From contig NZ_CABVMM010000004.1 of assembly GCF_902499555.1 (NCBI RefSeq), positions 268,988-332,987 of the forward strand: a DNA stretch of 64,000 bases. Reading direction: 5' to 3'. The position numbers were made by a program, and so were the translations under genes. Positions within the stretch are counted from its first letter, which is position 1; each line of letters starts with the position of its first letter. The DNA comes from Mesonia oceanica (lineage in GTDB: Bacteria > Bacteroidota > Bacteroidia > Flavobacteriales > Flavobacteriaceae). A model generated the notes under the pieces. That model saw nothing but the letters and a program-made list of their open reading frames with translations. It was not told the origin of the DNA and searched no databases. Positions 1-9,091 of this stretch are shown here, one piece after another.

Positions 1-3000
1 AGTGGTTGATTTTTAGAGACTTTATCACCTTCTTTCACCATAATTTCAGATAGCGAGCCTTGTAATGGCGCTGCTACTTGTTTAGGATCAGATTTATCGG
101 CTTTTACATGTTCAACCTTCTCAACTTTAATCGATTTATCTTGAACCTGAATGTTTCGTGTTTGTCCGTTTACTTTAAAGAAAACGGTCACCATTCCGGC
201 AGCATCCGGCTTGGTCGTTGAAATTAGCGTAATCAACAATGTTTTCCCTCGATCTAATTCTACAATAATCTCTTCTCCCGGTTTCATCCCATAGAAGAAA
301 TTTTTGGTAGGTATATTCATTACCTTACCGTATTTAACGTAGTGATCATAAAGATCGGTGAAAACTTTTGGATATAATTTATACGAAAGAAAATCAGTCA
401 TATCCCATTCACGATCCATTCCTTCGCTAAACTTCTCTTTAAATTCCGCAAATTCTTTTTCAAACTCTACCGGCTCTAAATGTGCATTAGGTCGGTCTGT
501 ATAGGGCTTCTCTCCTCTTAAAATGATATCCTGAACTTTTTTAGGGAAACCGCCAACCGGCTGACCTAAATCTCCTTTAAAGAAATTCTTAACCGATTCT
601 GGAAACGATAAGGTTTCTCCTTTTTCAAAGAAATCTTCAATGGTTAAATTATTACTCACTAAATACTGAGCCATATCTCCCACCACTTTACTACTTGGTG
701 TTACTTTAATTACATTACCAAACAGCTCATTGACTTTACCATACATATCGGTAATTTCATTGAAACGGTCTTTTAAACCAAGTGATTCTGCCTGTGGCAC
801 TAAATTAGAATATTGGCCACCTGGAATTTCATGTTGATACACTTCTCCCGTTCCGGCTTTTAAACCAGACTCAAATGGGTAATAGTATTCTCGAACGCTC
901 GTCCAATAGTTAGAATAAGCATTTAGCTTATCCATATCCATTTTGTTTTCTCGCTCGTGATTCTTCATAGCCTCTACCATAGAATTGAAGTTGGGCTGAG
1001 AAGTTAACCCAGACATTCCTGCCAAGGCTACATCAATCACATCAACTCCGGCTTCTATAGCTTTGATATAAGTAGCAGACTGAATGGAAGAAGTATCGTG
1101 CGTATGTAAATGGATAGGAAGTGAAACTTCACTTTTTAAGGCTGAAATTAATTCTGAAGCAGCATAAGGTTTTAATAAACCAGCCATATCTTTAATGGCT
1201 AAAATGTGTGCTCCTGCATTTTCTAAATCTTTCGCTAACTGTACATAATAGTCCAGATTATATTTATTGTCTTTAGGTTGAAGGATATCTCCAGTGTAAC
1301 ACATGGAAGCTTCCGCAATACCTTGTGTATTTTTACGGACGTGTTCGATACTTGGTGCTAAGGATTGCATCCAGTTTTGAGAATCGAAAATTCTAAAAAT
1401 ATCAACTCCATTTTCCCAAGCTTCAGCTACAAATTTTTCAATTAAATTATCGGGATAAGCCGTATATCCCACCCCATTTGAACCACGGAGCAACATTTGA
1501 AATAAAATATTTGGTATGGCTTTTCTTAGTAATTTTAAGCGTTCCCAAGGATTTTCTTTTAAGAAACGCATACACACATCGAAAGTTGCACCACCCCAAA
1601 CTTCCATACTAAATACTTCCGGATGATTTTTCGCAAAACCTTCAGCAACTTTCATCATATCAAAAGTTCGCATTCGGGTTGCCAACAAACTTTGGTGTGC
1701 GTCACGCAAGGTTGTATCGGTAAAGTGAATTTTCTTTTCAGCCTTTAGCCACTTAGCAAATTCTTCCGGACCTTTTTCGGTTAACAGGTCTTTAGTTCCC
1801 TTTGGATATCCATCTTTATGTTCGAATTTTGGAATTTTTGGGGTGACCAATTTTTTATTAGGATCGGTAAACTTCACATCTTCATTTCCGTTGACGATCA
1901 CATTCCCCAAGAAATTTACCATTTTGGTAGCACGGTTTCTTGGCTCTTTTATTTCAAAAAGTTTCGGTGTATTTTTAATGTAATTAACAGTTACCTTTCC
2001 GCTTCTAAAGGTTTCGTCTTTTAGAATATTATCTAAAAATGCCATATTGGTTTTTACACCACGCACTCTAAATTCTGCTAAAGCACGACGCATTTTTCGG
2101 CAAGCTCCGTCTAAAGTTCTGCTGTTTGCTGTAACTTTCACTAACATCGAATCGAAGAACGGTGAAATACTCACCCCTTGATACACACTACCAGCATCTA
2201 AGCGAATCCCAAAACCGGAAGCACTTCTATAAGTCGTGATGGTTCCGTAATCGGGTTTAAAATCATTTTGTGGGTCTTCTGTAGTGATTCGGCATTGTAC
2301 CGCATAACCTTGCGTAGAAAGCTTCTCTTGACTTTCAATTTTAATTTGTTCATCGGAAAGCTTGTAACCTCCGGCAATAAAGATTTGAGACTTCACTACA
2401 TCTATACCGGTGACAACTTCAGTAACTGTATGTTCTACCTGTACACGAGGATTTACTTCAATAAAGTAAATACTTCCGTCATCATCTACTAAAAATTCTA
2501 CTGTACCCGCATTATTATAATCAACTGCTTTACAAATAGACAAAGCGTATTCATACAATTTATTTTTGGTCTCTTCTTTTAAATGATAAGAAGGAGCCAC
2601 TTCAATCACTTTTTGATAACGACGTTGAACGGAACAATCCCTTTCAAAAAGATGTACCATATTTCCATGGTTATCAGCGATGATTTGAATTTCTATATGT
2701 TTTGGGTTCTCTACGAACTTTTCAATAAAAACCGTATCATCACCAAAAGCATTTCCTGCTTCACGCTTAGACTCAGGGAAAGCTTTTCGTAATTCATCTT
2801 CCGTTCTAATTACGCGCATTCCGCGACCTCCTCCACCGGAAGCAGCTTTTAACATCACCGGATAACCAATTTCTTTAGCTTCCTCTAGCGCAATATCAAC
2901 ATGGGTAAGTTCCTTTTTATTGCTTTGAATGATAGGAACATTATTTTTTACAGCAACTTCTTTAGCGGTGACTTTGTCTCCTAAAGATTTTAAAACCGAA

Positions 3001-3326
3001 ACTTTAGGACCTATAAAAATAATCCCATTATATTCACAAGCTTGCGCAAATTTTGAATTCTCAGAAAGAAAACCATACCCGGGGTGGATGGCATCGATAT
3101 CATTTTCTTTAGCAATCTCGATAATTTTATCAATATCCAAGTAAGGCTTTAAAGGTTCGCTATCATCACCAATTTGATAAGCTTCATCGGCTTTGTAACG
3201 ATGTAACGAATAACGGTCTTCAAAAGTATAAATACCTACGGTACGAATACCTATTTCTGTACATGCACGAAAGATTCTAATAGCTATTTCACCACGATTG
3301 GCAACGAGAACTTTATTTATTTTCAT
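1..3326 (-). CDS. pyc: Pyruvate carboxylase, C-terminus cut by window edge
   Basis: The reading frame starts with ATG at 3326 and runs off the left edge after about 1108 codons; the family is usually about 1150 residues. It carboxylates pyruvate to oxaloacetate (anaplerosis). The N-terminus reads MKINKVLVANRGEIAIRIFR, the biotin carboxylase signature, and a glycine-rich ATP-binding loop (SGGGGRGMR) lies near residue 160. The carboxyltransferase signature DTTLRDAHQSLLATR lies near residue 535. The last visible residues (GSLSEIMVKEGDKVSKNQPL) are the start of the biotinyl domain; the AMKM biotin site lies outside the window. The gene is apparently monocistronic, with 173 nt to the next gene downstream of its start. 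Confidence 0.97.
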   Translation of the reverse strand, partial: MKINKVLVANRGEIAIRIFRACTEIGIRTVGIYTFEDRYSLHRYKADEAYQIGDDSEPLKPYLDIDKIIEIAKENDIDAIHPGYGFLSENSKFAQACEYNGIIFIGPKVSVLKSLGDKVTAKEVAVKNNVPIIQSNKKELTHVDIALEEAKEIGYPVMLKAASGGGGRGMRVIRTEDELRKAFPESKREAGNAFGDDTVFIEKFVENPKHIEIQIIADNHGNMVHLFERDCSVQRRYQKVIEVAPSYHLKEETKNKLYEYALSICKAVDYNNAGTVEFLVDDDGSIYFIEVNPRVQVEHTVTEVVTGIDVVKSQIFIAGGYKLSDEQIKIESQEKLSTQGYAVQCRITTEDPQNDFKPDYGTITTYRSASGFGIRLDAGSVYQGVSISPFFDSMLVKVTANSRTLDGACRKMRRALAEFRVRGVKTNMAFLDNILKDETFRSGKVTVNYIKNTPKLFEIKEPRNRATKMVNFLGNVIVNGNEDVKFTDPNKKLVTPKIPKFEHKDGYPKGTKDLLTEKGPEEFAKWLKAEKKIHFTDTTLRDAHQSLLATRMRTFDMMKVAEGFAKNHPEVFSMEVWGGATFDVCMRFLKENPWERLKLLRKAIPNILFQMLLRGSNGVGYTAYPDNLIEKFVAEAWENGVDIFRIFDSQNWMQSLAPSIEHVRKNTQGIAEASMCYTGDILQPKDNKYNLDYYVQLAKDLENAGAHILAIKDMAGLLKPYAASELISALKSEVSLPIHLHTHDTSSIQSATYIKAIEAGVDVIDVALAGMSGLTSQPNFNSMVEAMKNHERENKMDMDKLNAYSNYWTSVREYYYPFESGLKAGTGEVYQHEIPGGQYSNLVPQAESLGLKDRFNEITDMYGKVNELFGNVIKVTPSSKVVGDMAQYLVSNNLTIEDFFEKGETLSFPESVKNFFKGDLGQPVGGFPKKVQDIILRGEKPYTDRPNAHLEPVEFEKEFAEFKEKFSEGMDREWDMTDFLSYKLYPKVFTDLYDHYVKYGKVMNIPTKNFFYGMKPGEEIIVELDRGKTLLITLISTTKPDAAGMVTVFFKVNGQTRNIQVQDKSIKVEKVEHVKADKSDPKQVAAPLQGSLSEIMVKEGDKVSKNQP

Positions 3327-3499
3327 TTGAAAAGATTGGTTTATTATAATTGATAAATAACCTGAACTTATATATAAGATCCAGACTGGGTAATATCGCT
3401 AAATTTTAGGAGTTTTAAAACCTTTTGTAGAAGATTAGGACTTTTATAACATTTGAAAATCAATAATTATTTCATCACTTCACGCTAGCCCTGAATCCA

Positions 3500-4300
3500 T
3501 TAGAAACGATTATCACCATCTAATAAATTACCTAAACCTCCTAAAATACTTCCTTCGCCTTTTTGTTTACCGCCACCTTGTGGAGCTGCAGCAAAAACCC
3601 GGCTGGCCAATCTACTGAAGGGTAGCGATTGAATATATACTTTCCCAGGTCCGGTGAGCGTGGCAAAGTAAAGTCCTTCCCCGCCAAATAACGTATTTCT
3701 TATTCCACCTACAAACTCTATATTATAATCTATTGAATTTTCAAAACCAATAATACAACCGGTATCTACTTTTAAGCGTTCTCCGGGAGCTAATTCTTTT
3801 ACTGCAGTTGTTCCTCCAGCGTGCACGAAAGCCATTCCATCTCCTTCTAATTTTTGCATAATAAAGCCTTCTCCCCCGAAAAAGCCGCGACCTAAGCGCT
3901 TGGAAAATTCAATCCCAATAGAAACGCCTTTGGCAGCACATAAAAAGGCATCTTTTTGACAAATAAACTTTCCTTGGAAACGGGTCAGATCTATCGGAAT
4001 AATTTTGCCAGGATAAGGCGAAGCGAAACTTACCCGTTTTTTCCCAGGGACGGTATTATAAAAAGCGGTCATAAATAAACTTTCTCCGGTAATAAGACGT
4101 TTTCCGGCTCCAAATATTTTCCCCATAAAGGTATTGTCATTAGAAGACCCATCTCCAAAGATGGTGTCCATTTTAATGCCGTCTTCCATCATCATTAAAG
4201 CACCGGCTTCAGCAACAACGCCTTCATCAGGGTCTAATTCTACTTCTACATATTGCATTTCTTCACCAAAAATCTCGTAATCTATTTCGTGTGCATTCAT
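3500..4300 (-). CDS. AIM24 / TIGR00266 family protein
   Basis: The 266-residue protein belongs to the AIM24 (DUF124, TIGR00266) family of glycine-rich beta-structured proteins whose biochemical role is not settled. The sequence shows the family layout: an N-terminal beta domain with EAGALMMMEDGI, a central AFYNTVPGKKRVSFASPYPGKI segment, and repeated GRGFFGGEGFIMQKLEGDG / NTLFGGEGLYFATLTGPG blocks. The C-terminal tail is glycine- and lysine-rich (GGGKQKGEG). No signal peptide or membrane helix is visible, so it is probably cytoplasmic. It lies 35 nt downstream of deoC on the same strand and may be cotranscribed with trx-deoC. Confidence 0.9.
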   Translation of the reverse strand: MNAHEIDYEIFGEEMQYVEVELDPDEGVVAEAGALMMMEDGIKMDTIFGDGSSNDNTFMGKIFGAGKRLITGESLFMTAFYNTVPGKKRVSFASPYPGKIIPIDLTRFQGKFICQKDAFLCAAKGVSIGIEFSKRLGRGFFGGEGFIMQKLEGDGMAFVHAGGTTAVKELAPGERLKVDTGCIIGFENSIDYNIEFVGGIRNTLFGGEGLYFATLTGPGKVYIQSLPFSRLASRVFAAAPQGGGKQKGEGSILGGLGNLLDGDNRF

Positions 4301-4335
4301 AATTTTAGTTAAGTTAATTTTTATTTAAGTTGAAT

Positions 4336-4980
4336 TTATTTAATTTTTACAATACTTATCCCTGAAGAAGTTCCTATTCTACTTACTCCAAGTTCAATAT
4401 AATTTTTAGCGGTTTCTTGATCCCTAATTCCCCCGGATGCTTTTATTTTCATTCGATCGCTAATTGCACTGTTCATTAATTTCACATCTTCTATTTTGGC
4501 TCCCCCGCTAGCAAACCCTGTGGAAGTCTTTACAAAATCGGCTCCGGCTTTTTCAGCTAACTCACAAGCGATTATTTTTTCTTCATTTTTTAATTCGCTC
4601 GCTTCGATAATTACTTTTAAAATTTTATCGCCAAGAATTTCTTTAATTTTTCTAATTTCATTTTCTATATAAGTATATTCCTTAGCTTTTAGTTTCCCTA
4701 AATTAATTACCATATCAATTTCATCGGCACCATCATTCACCGCATTTTCTGCTTCAGAAGTTTTAGATTCAGTACTCATTGCCCCTAATGGAAACCCGAC
4801 AACCGAAGCTATTTTAACGTTAGAATTTTTCAATAAAGAGTTTGCCAGTTTCACATAGCAACCATTCACACAAACTGCATAAAAATTATATTCTATGGCT
4901 TCTTCACATAACCTTTCAATATCTACAGGCTCAGCTGTCGACTTTAATAAAGTATGATCTATGTATTTATTTAATTCCAT
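4336..4980 (-). CDS. deoC: Deoxyribose-phosphate aldolase
   Basis: The 214-residue protein is a class I aldolase that splits 2-deoxyribose-5-phosphate into glyceraldehyde-3-phosphate and acetaldehyde in deoxynucleoside catabolism. It has the N-terminal IDHTLLKS motif, the GADEIDMVIN motif, and the Schiff-base lysine K151 in VKTSTGF. A second active-site lysine, K180, lies in KIKASGGIRD. Its ATG overlaps the stop of the upstream thioredoxin gene by one base (TAATG), so the two are almost certainly translationally coupled. Length is normal for the short bacterial form. Confidence 0.97.
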   Translation of the reverse strand: MELNKYIDHTLLKSTAEPVDIERLCEEAIEYNFYAVCVNGCYVKLANSLLKNSNVKIASVVGFPLGAMSTESKTSEAENAVNDGADEIDMVINLGKLKAKEYTYIENEIRKIKEILGDKILKVIIEASELKNEEKIIACELAEKAGADFVKTSTGFASGGAKIEDVKLMNSAISDRMKIKASGGIRDQETAKNYIELGVSRIGTSSGISIVKIK

Positions 4981-5279
4981 TATTTATAATTGCTGATTAC
5001 CGAAACTAACTCTTGTTTTTGCAAAACCCCTGATTGTCGCCAAACTTGATTCCCTTCTTTAAATAAAATCATGGTAGGCACTCCCCTCACCTGAAATTTA
5101 GCTGCTAAAGACTGATTTTTATCAACATCTATTTTTACAATTTTCAAATCATCTCCTAATTCGGCTTTTACTTCTTGTAAAATTGGAGCTAGCATTTTGC
5201 AAGGTCCGCACCAATCTGCATAAAAATCTACTAAAACCGGTACTTTTTGATGAATGATATCTTGAAAGCTATTCTTCAT
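4980..5279 (-). CDS. trxA: Thioredoxin
   Basis: The 99-residue cytoplasmic thioredoxin carries the redox site WCGPCK (C24 and C27) and the cis-proline P68 in RGVPTMILF. It is a dithiol-disulfide reductant for cellular proteins. No signal peptide is present. It is the first gene of a small operon with deoC, whose start overlaps its stop. The genome may well have other thioredoxins, so the symbol denotes the family rather than proven equivalence to E. coli TrxA. Confidence 0.93.
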   Translation of the reverse strand: MKNSFQDIIHQKVPVLVDFYADWCGPCKMLAPILQEVKAELGDDLKIVKIDVDKNQSLAAKFQVRGVPTMILFKEGNQVWRQSGVLQKQELVSVISNYK

Positions 5280-5398
5280 TTTATTGGATTAAAAGTTTCC
5301 TATAAAAATAATATTTTAGATTTATCTTCTTCTTAAGGTTTCAACAAAATATGGTTTAATTCCTAAAAATATCCCTTTATATCTATCCTAAAAACATC

Positions 5399-5406
5399 TA
5401 TTTTTG
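5399..5406 (+). promoter_or_regulatory. Bacteroidota -7 element, apparent leaderless promoter
   Basis: TATTTTTG matches TAnnTTTG exactly and ends four bases before the ATG at 5411. The expected start of transcription, four or five bases downstream of the element, therefore falls on the start codon itself. A TTTA at 5376-5379 sits at about the right distance for a -33 element. This implies a leaderless mRNA unless translation starts further downstream. Confidence 0.55.
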
Positions 5407-5410
5407 AAGT

Positions 5411-6643
5411 ATGAAAAAATTTGAGGAAATCAACAAAAGCAGTTTCGGTATTTTATTCGAATCTGTTTCAGAAGGGATCATAGTTGTTAATAAAAGTCAA
5501 GTGGTTGTAGCCATAAATGCTTCTGCCAATAAGATGTTTGGGTATGAAGAAGGTGAGCTAAAAGGAAAACCATTAGATTTATTAATTCCTCAAAAATATC
5601 GTCATAATCACGATAAAAACGTAGATCGTTTCATGGAAAGTTCAGAAAACCGACAAATGGGACACGGTCGTGATTTATATGGTTTACGAAAAGATGGTAG
5701 TCAATTTCCGGTAGAAGCCGGTTTAAATCCTTTTACCCTTGATGGGCATCATTATGTGATGGCTATGGTCATAGATATTAGCATTCGTAAAACCCAAGAA
5801 AAACAAATTCTTGACCTGAATACAAAGCTTGAACAAAAAATTGAACGAAGGACCGAGGAACTTAAAAATACGGTCATAGAACTGGAAGATGAAATTATTA
5901 AACGCAAAGAAGCCGAAAATAAAATAAAAGAATCTCTTAGGAAAGAACGTGAACTCAACGACCTCAAGACCAAGTTTCTTTCTTTGGTTTCGCACGAGTT
6001 TAAAACCCCGCTAAGTGGGATCCTTACTTCAACCACACTTATTGGTAAATATACACAAACCGAACAACAGGAAAAGCGGGAAAAACACTTAAAAACCATT
6101 AAAAACAAAGTAAAATACCTCAATAATATTTTAGATGATTTTCTTTCGGTAGAACGCTTAGAAACCGGAAAAGTAAATTACAAATTCAGTTCTTTCCCCT
6201 TAAGTAAAGTTACCAACGAGGTGATTTACGATGCAAATATGCTCTTAAAAGACGGACAAAAAATTAGTTATCCTAAAAACATCGATGAGATTATTTTAGA
6301 TTTCGACGAGAAAATACTTGAGCTTATTCTCACTAACCTCATCAATAACGCTATTAAGTATTCTCCAGAAAACACCACTATTTCCATTGAAGCCTTTACT
6401 CAAGAAAATATGCTTAGCATAATCGTAAAAGATCAAGGAATTGGGATTCCTGAAAAAGAGCAAAAATATATTTTTAAAAGATACTTTAGGGCAGAAAATG
6501 CGCTATTGAACCAAGGAACCGGGATTGGACTCAATATTATACAAAGCCACTTGGAAAACCTTGGCGGAAATATTATTTTTACCAGTAAAGAAAATGAAGG
6601 AAGTACATTTACCGTAACACTTCCACTAACCTCAAATCAATAA
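5411..6643 (+). CDS. PAS-domain histidine kinase (FixL-like PAS)
   Basis: The 410-residue kinase has no membrane helix and is predicted to be cytoplasmic. Residues about 10-125 form a PAS domain, 128-185 a coiled coil, about 185-250 the dimerisation/phosphoacceptor domain with H195 in SLVSHEFKTP, and about 290-405 the ATPase domain (NLINNAIKYS, DQGIGIPE, GTGIGLNI). Residues H67, R73 and R87 occupy the same relative spacing (0, +6, +20) as BjFixL H200, R206 and R220, the haem ligand and haem-pocket arginines. The same PAS subtype also occurs in kinases not known to bind haem, so O2 sensing is an inference. The gene lies 11 nt before the REC-CRP regulator and close to oxygen-related genes, which fits a FixL-like role. 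Confidence 0.88.
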   Translation: MKKFEEINKSSFGILFESVSEGIIVVNKSQVVVAINASANKMFGYEEGELKGKPLDLLIPQKYRHNHDKNVDRFMESSENRQMGHGRDLYGLRKDGSQFPVEAGLNPFTLDGHHYVMAMVIDISIRKTQEKQILDLNTKLEQKIERRTEELKNTVIELEDEIIKRKEAENKIKESLRKERELNDLKTKFLSLVSHEFKTPLSGILTSTTLIGKYTQTEQQEKREKHLKTIKNKVKYLNNILDDFLSVERLETGKVNYKFSSFPLSKVTNEVIYDANMLLKDGQKISYPKNIDEIILDFDEKILELILTNLINNAIKYSPENTTISIEAFTQENMLSIIVKDQGIGIPEKEQKYIFKRYFRAENALLNQGTGIGLNIIQSHLENLGGNIIFTSKENEGSTFTVTLPLTSNQ

Positions 6644-6654
6644 ACACCCCTACT

Positions 6655-7707
6655 ATGAAAACTATTCTTCTTATTGAAGATGATGTCGCATTACGCGAAA
6701 ATACCGCTGAACTTTTAGAACTTTCTAACTACAACGTAATTACCGCCCCCAACGGAAAAATAGGAATAGAAAAAGCTTTTCAAGAAAAACCCGATATCGT
6801 GGTCTGTGATATCATGATGCCTGAAATAGATGGCTATGGTGTCTTAGAAACTTTAGCTAAAAACCAAAAAACACAACATATCCCATTTATTTTTCTTTCG
6901 GCTAAAACTGAACATAAAGAAGTGAGAAGAGGAATGGATTTAGGTGCCGACGATTACCTGACCAAACCTTTTGATGAAGAAGAATTAATAAGTGCGGTAG
7001 AAAGCAGATTGGCCAAGGCCAAAATTTTAGCGCAGAATGTCACCGAACCTATTAAAGTTGAAGTTGAAAAAGAAGATGATGTTCGAAATTTAAACGAACT
7101 AAAAAACCTTTTTGACGATGAGGGGGAGATTAGTATGTATAAAAAAGGGGAAACCATTTATACAGAAGGCGATCACTCCAATTATATTTATCTAATTTTA
7201 AAAGGTGTGGTAAAAACCCACCAAATGGATGAAAATGGTAAAGAATTGATCACCGCACTTTTTAAACCCGATGATTTTTTGGGCTTCACCTCTTTTGAAG
7301 ATCAAATACCTTATCAAGAATCGGCTACCGCAGTAGAAAAAACGGAACTTGCCGGAATTTCAAAACAAGCTTTGAAGCACATCTTAGAAAGTAATAAAAA
7401 AGTGACTTTAGACTTAATGAATGTTCTTACCGATAATTTATCGGATATTAAGCAGCAATTATTACAAATGGCTTATAGTTCTGTAAAGCGAAAAACAGCT
7501 CAAACCATCCTTCAATTTGTAAAAGTATTAGACAAAAAACCTTCAGAAAATATTAAAATTTCCCGGGGTGATTTAGCCAGTGTTGCCGGAATTGCTACTG
7601 AAAGTTTAATTAGAACACTTTCTGCTTTTAAAAAGGAAGGCCTCATTGAAATTGAAGGTAGAAATATTAAAATACTGAATGTTGAAGGGCTAGAGATGAT
7701 GGAATAA
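6655..7707 (+). CDS. Response regulator fused to CRP/FNR-type DNA-binding module
   Basis: The 350-residue regulator combines a receiver domain (residues 1-120; D9, D10, phosphoacceptor D52, K104 in TKPF) with a cyclic-nucleotide-fold domain (about 150-250) and a CRP-type winged helix-turn-helix (about 275-340). The recognition helix GIATESLIRTL keeps E316 and R320, equivalent to E209/R213 of FNR and E181/R185 of CRP, which read TGA half-sites. The protein has only one cysteine (C51), so it cannot hold an FNR-type iron-sulfur cluster and is probably controlled by phosphorylation from the kinase 11 nt upstream. It is the best candidate to bind the TGAY-N4-RTCA sites found at 9024, 12141, 26714 and 29924. 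Confidence 0.92.
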   Translation: MKTILLIEDDVALRENTAELLELSNYNVITAPNGKIGIEKAFQEKPDIVVCDIMMPEIDGYGVLETLAKNQKTQHIPFIFLSAKTEHKEVRRGMDLGADDYLTKPFDEEELISAVESRLAKAKILAQNVTEPIKVEVEKEDDVRNLNELKNLFDDEGEISMYKKGETIYTEGDHSNYIYLILKGVVKTHQMDENGKELITALFKPDDFLGFTSFEDQIPYQESATAVEKTELAGISKQALKHILESNKKVTLDLMNVLTDNLSDIKQQLLQMAYSSVKRKTAQTILQFVKVLDKKPSENIKISRGDLASVAGIATESLIRTLSAFKKEGLIEIEGRNIKILNVEGLEMME

Positions 7708-7847
7708 TTTTCTTTTATAAAGAAATTAGACCGCTTTGTTATTATAAAAAAAAGCAAAGACTTATATAGTCGCTCCTCCTTTAAAAGTAGAATAAGGAGT
7801 GGTGATTGTAATCGCATACACCTTAAAAATAGTTTAAACCACTTTTC

Positions 7848-8933
7848 ATGATTACCCCAAAAGCTTTCTTCTTTAGTTTATTGATAATCCTAAGCATAGC
7901 TTGCAAAAACGAGCATAAACCACAGGAAAAAAAGTTATCTTCAAAAAAAGAAAAGCAACTTACCAATTATTTAAATAGTGAACTTGAAAACACACTTGGT
8001 CTGGCTGTTGCCGTTATTAAAGACGGGGAGTTAATTTATGAGAATTACCTGGGTAAAGAAAACCTGAGCGGAAAACCGGTGAATAAAAACACCATCTTTC
8101 CGCTCTATTCTATTTCTAAGCTAATTACTTCCACAGCTATTTTTCAACTGATCGAAGAAAATAAACTTCAGTTGGACGATAAAATTTCATTGTATTTAGA
8201 TCATCTTCCCAAAAGTTGGCAAACTATAAAGATTAAGCATTTACTCTCCCATTCTTCAGGACTTCCTGATTATGATGTTTTAAGTGGAAAAGTTTCAGAC
8301 AGCATTACCTTCAAAAAATTAACTGAAAAAGAACTTCGTTTTGAAAAAGGGGAACGTTGGGAATACAACCAGACTAATTTTTGGTTTCTTTCAAAAATTA
8401 TTGAGAAAGTAACTCATAAAAGTTACGAAGAGTTTGTAAAAGAAAATCAGTTTCAGCATAACCAACTACTTTTCTCTTCCAACTTTATAGATCCTGTAAA
8501 AAATAGAAGCTTTAAGTATAATTTCAATCCGGACACGAAACAATGGGAAAAGGTTTCTTTAGATTTTGGAGATAGAACTAACGCTGCCGGAGGCATTAAT
8601 CTCACCCTAAATCAATTTGTAGAGTGGACAAAAGATTTTGACAACAATCAATTGATCAGTCCCACAACTAAAGAGAAAATGTGGACACCTTTTAATTACC
8701 AACAAGCATTTTACTTCAATAATAAAAAAGATGAGTTTCTGTATGGTTGGGAACAGTATTCCTCTAACAACGAAATTTCATACGGCTTTACGGGAGGTTT
8801 AGTGACAGGCTACAGAAAATTTATTCATCAAGATATGACCATTATTGTGTTCACTAATGGCTTAAAAGAAAAACCTATTCACAATAAAATTATCAGCAAA
8901 ATTGCCGGAATCGTTGATTCTGAACTCAACTAA
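7848..8933 (+). CDS. Serine hydrolase, class C beta-lactamase-like lipoprotein
   Basis: The 361-residue protein starts with a lipoprotein signal (hydrophobic stretch ending LSIAC, acyl-cysteine C19), so it should be anchored in the envelope. It belongs to the beta-lactamase/D-Ala-D-Ala carboxypeptidase fold (PF00144). The SxxK catalytic motif is S88-I-S-K91, and Y173 occupies the YxN position, here Y-N-Q with the asparagine replaced. A glycine-rich GFTGGLVTGY segment lies where the KTG-like motif is expected. Substrates of such family members range from peptides to esters; nothing here decides. It is transcribed alone between the regulator and the usp operon. Confidence 0.88.
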   Translation: MITPKAFFFSLLIILSIACKNEHKPQEKKLSSKKEKQLTNYLNSELENTLGLAVAVIKDGELIYENYLGKENLSGKPVNKNTIFPLYSISKLITSTAIFQLIEENKLQLDDKISLYLDHLPKSWQTIKIKHLLSHSSGLPDYDVLSGKVSDSITFKKLTEKELRFEKGERWEYNQTNFWFLSKIIEKVTHKSYEEFVKENQFQHNQLLFSSNFIDPVKNRSFKYNFNPDTKQWEKVSLDFGDRTNAAGGINLTLNQFVEWTKDFDNNQLISPTTKEKMWTPFNYQQAFYFNNKKDEFLYGWEQYSSNNEISYGFTGGLVTGYRKFIHQDMTIIVFTNGLKEKPIHNKIISKIAGIVDSELN

Positions 8934-9023
8934 TTAAATACTCCTCTTCCTTTAAAACCGATACCCTTTGCTGGTTGAAGGCTTGTACAGATCACACTTT
9001 TCTTTCATAAAAAATTGAAAACC

Positions 9024-9066
9024 TGATTTTTGTCATTTTTCAACAAGTACTCCTCTTCTATTTTTG
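9024..9066 (+). promoter_or_regulatory. CRP/FNR-type site plus -7 element, usp-hemN promoter
   Basis: TGATTTTTGTCA at 9024-9035 is a TGAY-N4-RTCA palindrome followed by a T-tract. The -7 element TATTTTTG lies at 9059-9066, with exactly 33 nt between the two centres. The inferred transcript start near 9071 puts the site at about -41.5, typical of class II activation. In gene orientation it reads CCTGAT-N4-GTCATTTTT, shared with the sites at 12141, 26714 and 29924. Confidence 0.8.
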
Positions 9067-9091
9067 CTTTAAAATATAATGTACGAGGAAG

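Noticed and set aside
1818..3144. Several short plus-strand frames at the left end
   Set aside because: They lie opposite the pyruvate carboxylase gene and carry no recognisable motif.
7803..7814. TGATTGTAATCG upstream of the serine hydrolase gene, resembling an FNR-type site
   Set aside because: The second half-site is imperfect (ATCG), and no TAnnTTTG element lies 33 nt downstream.
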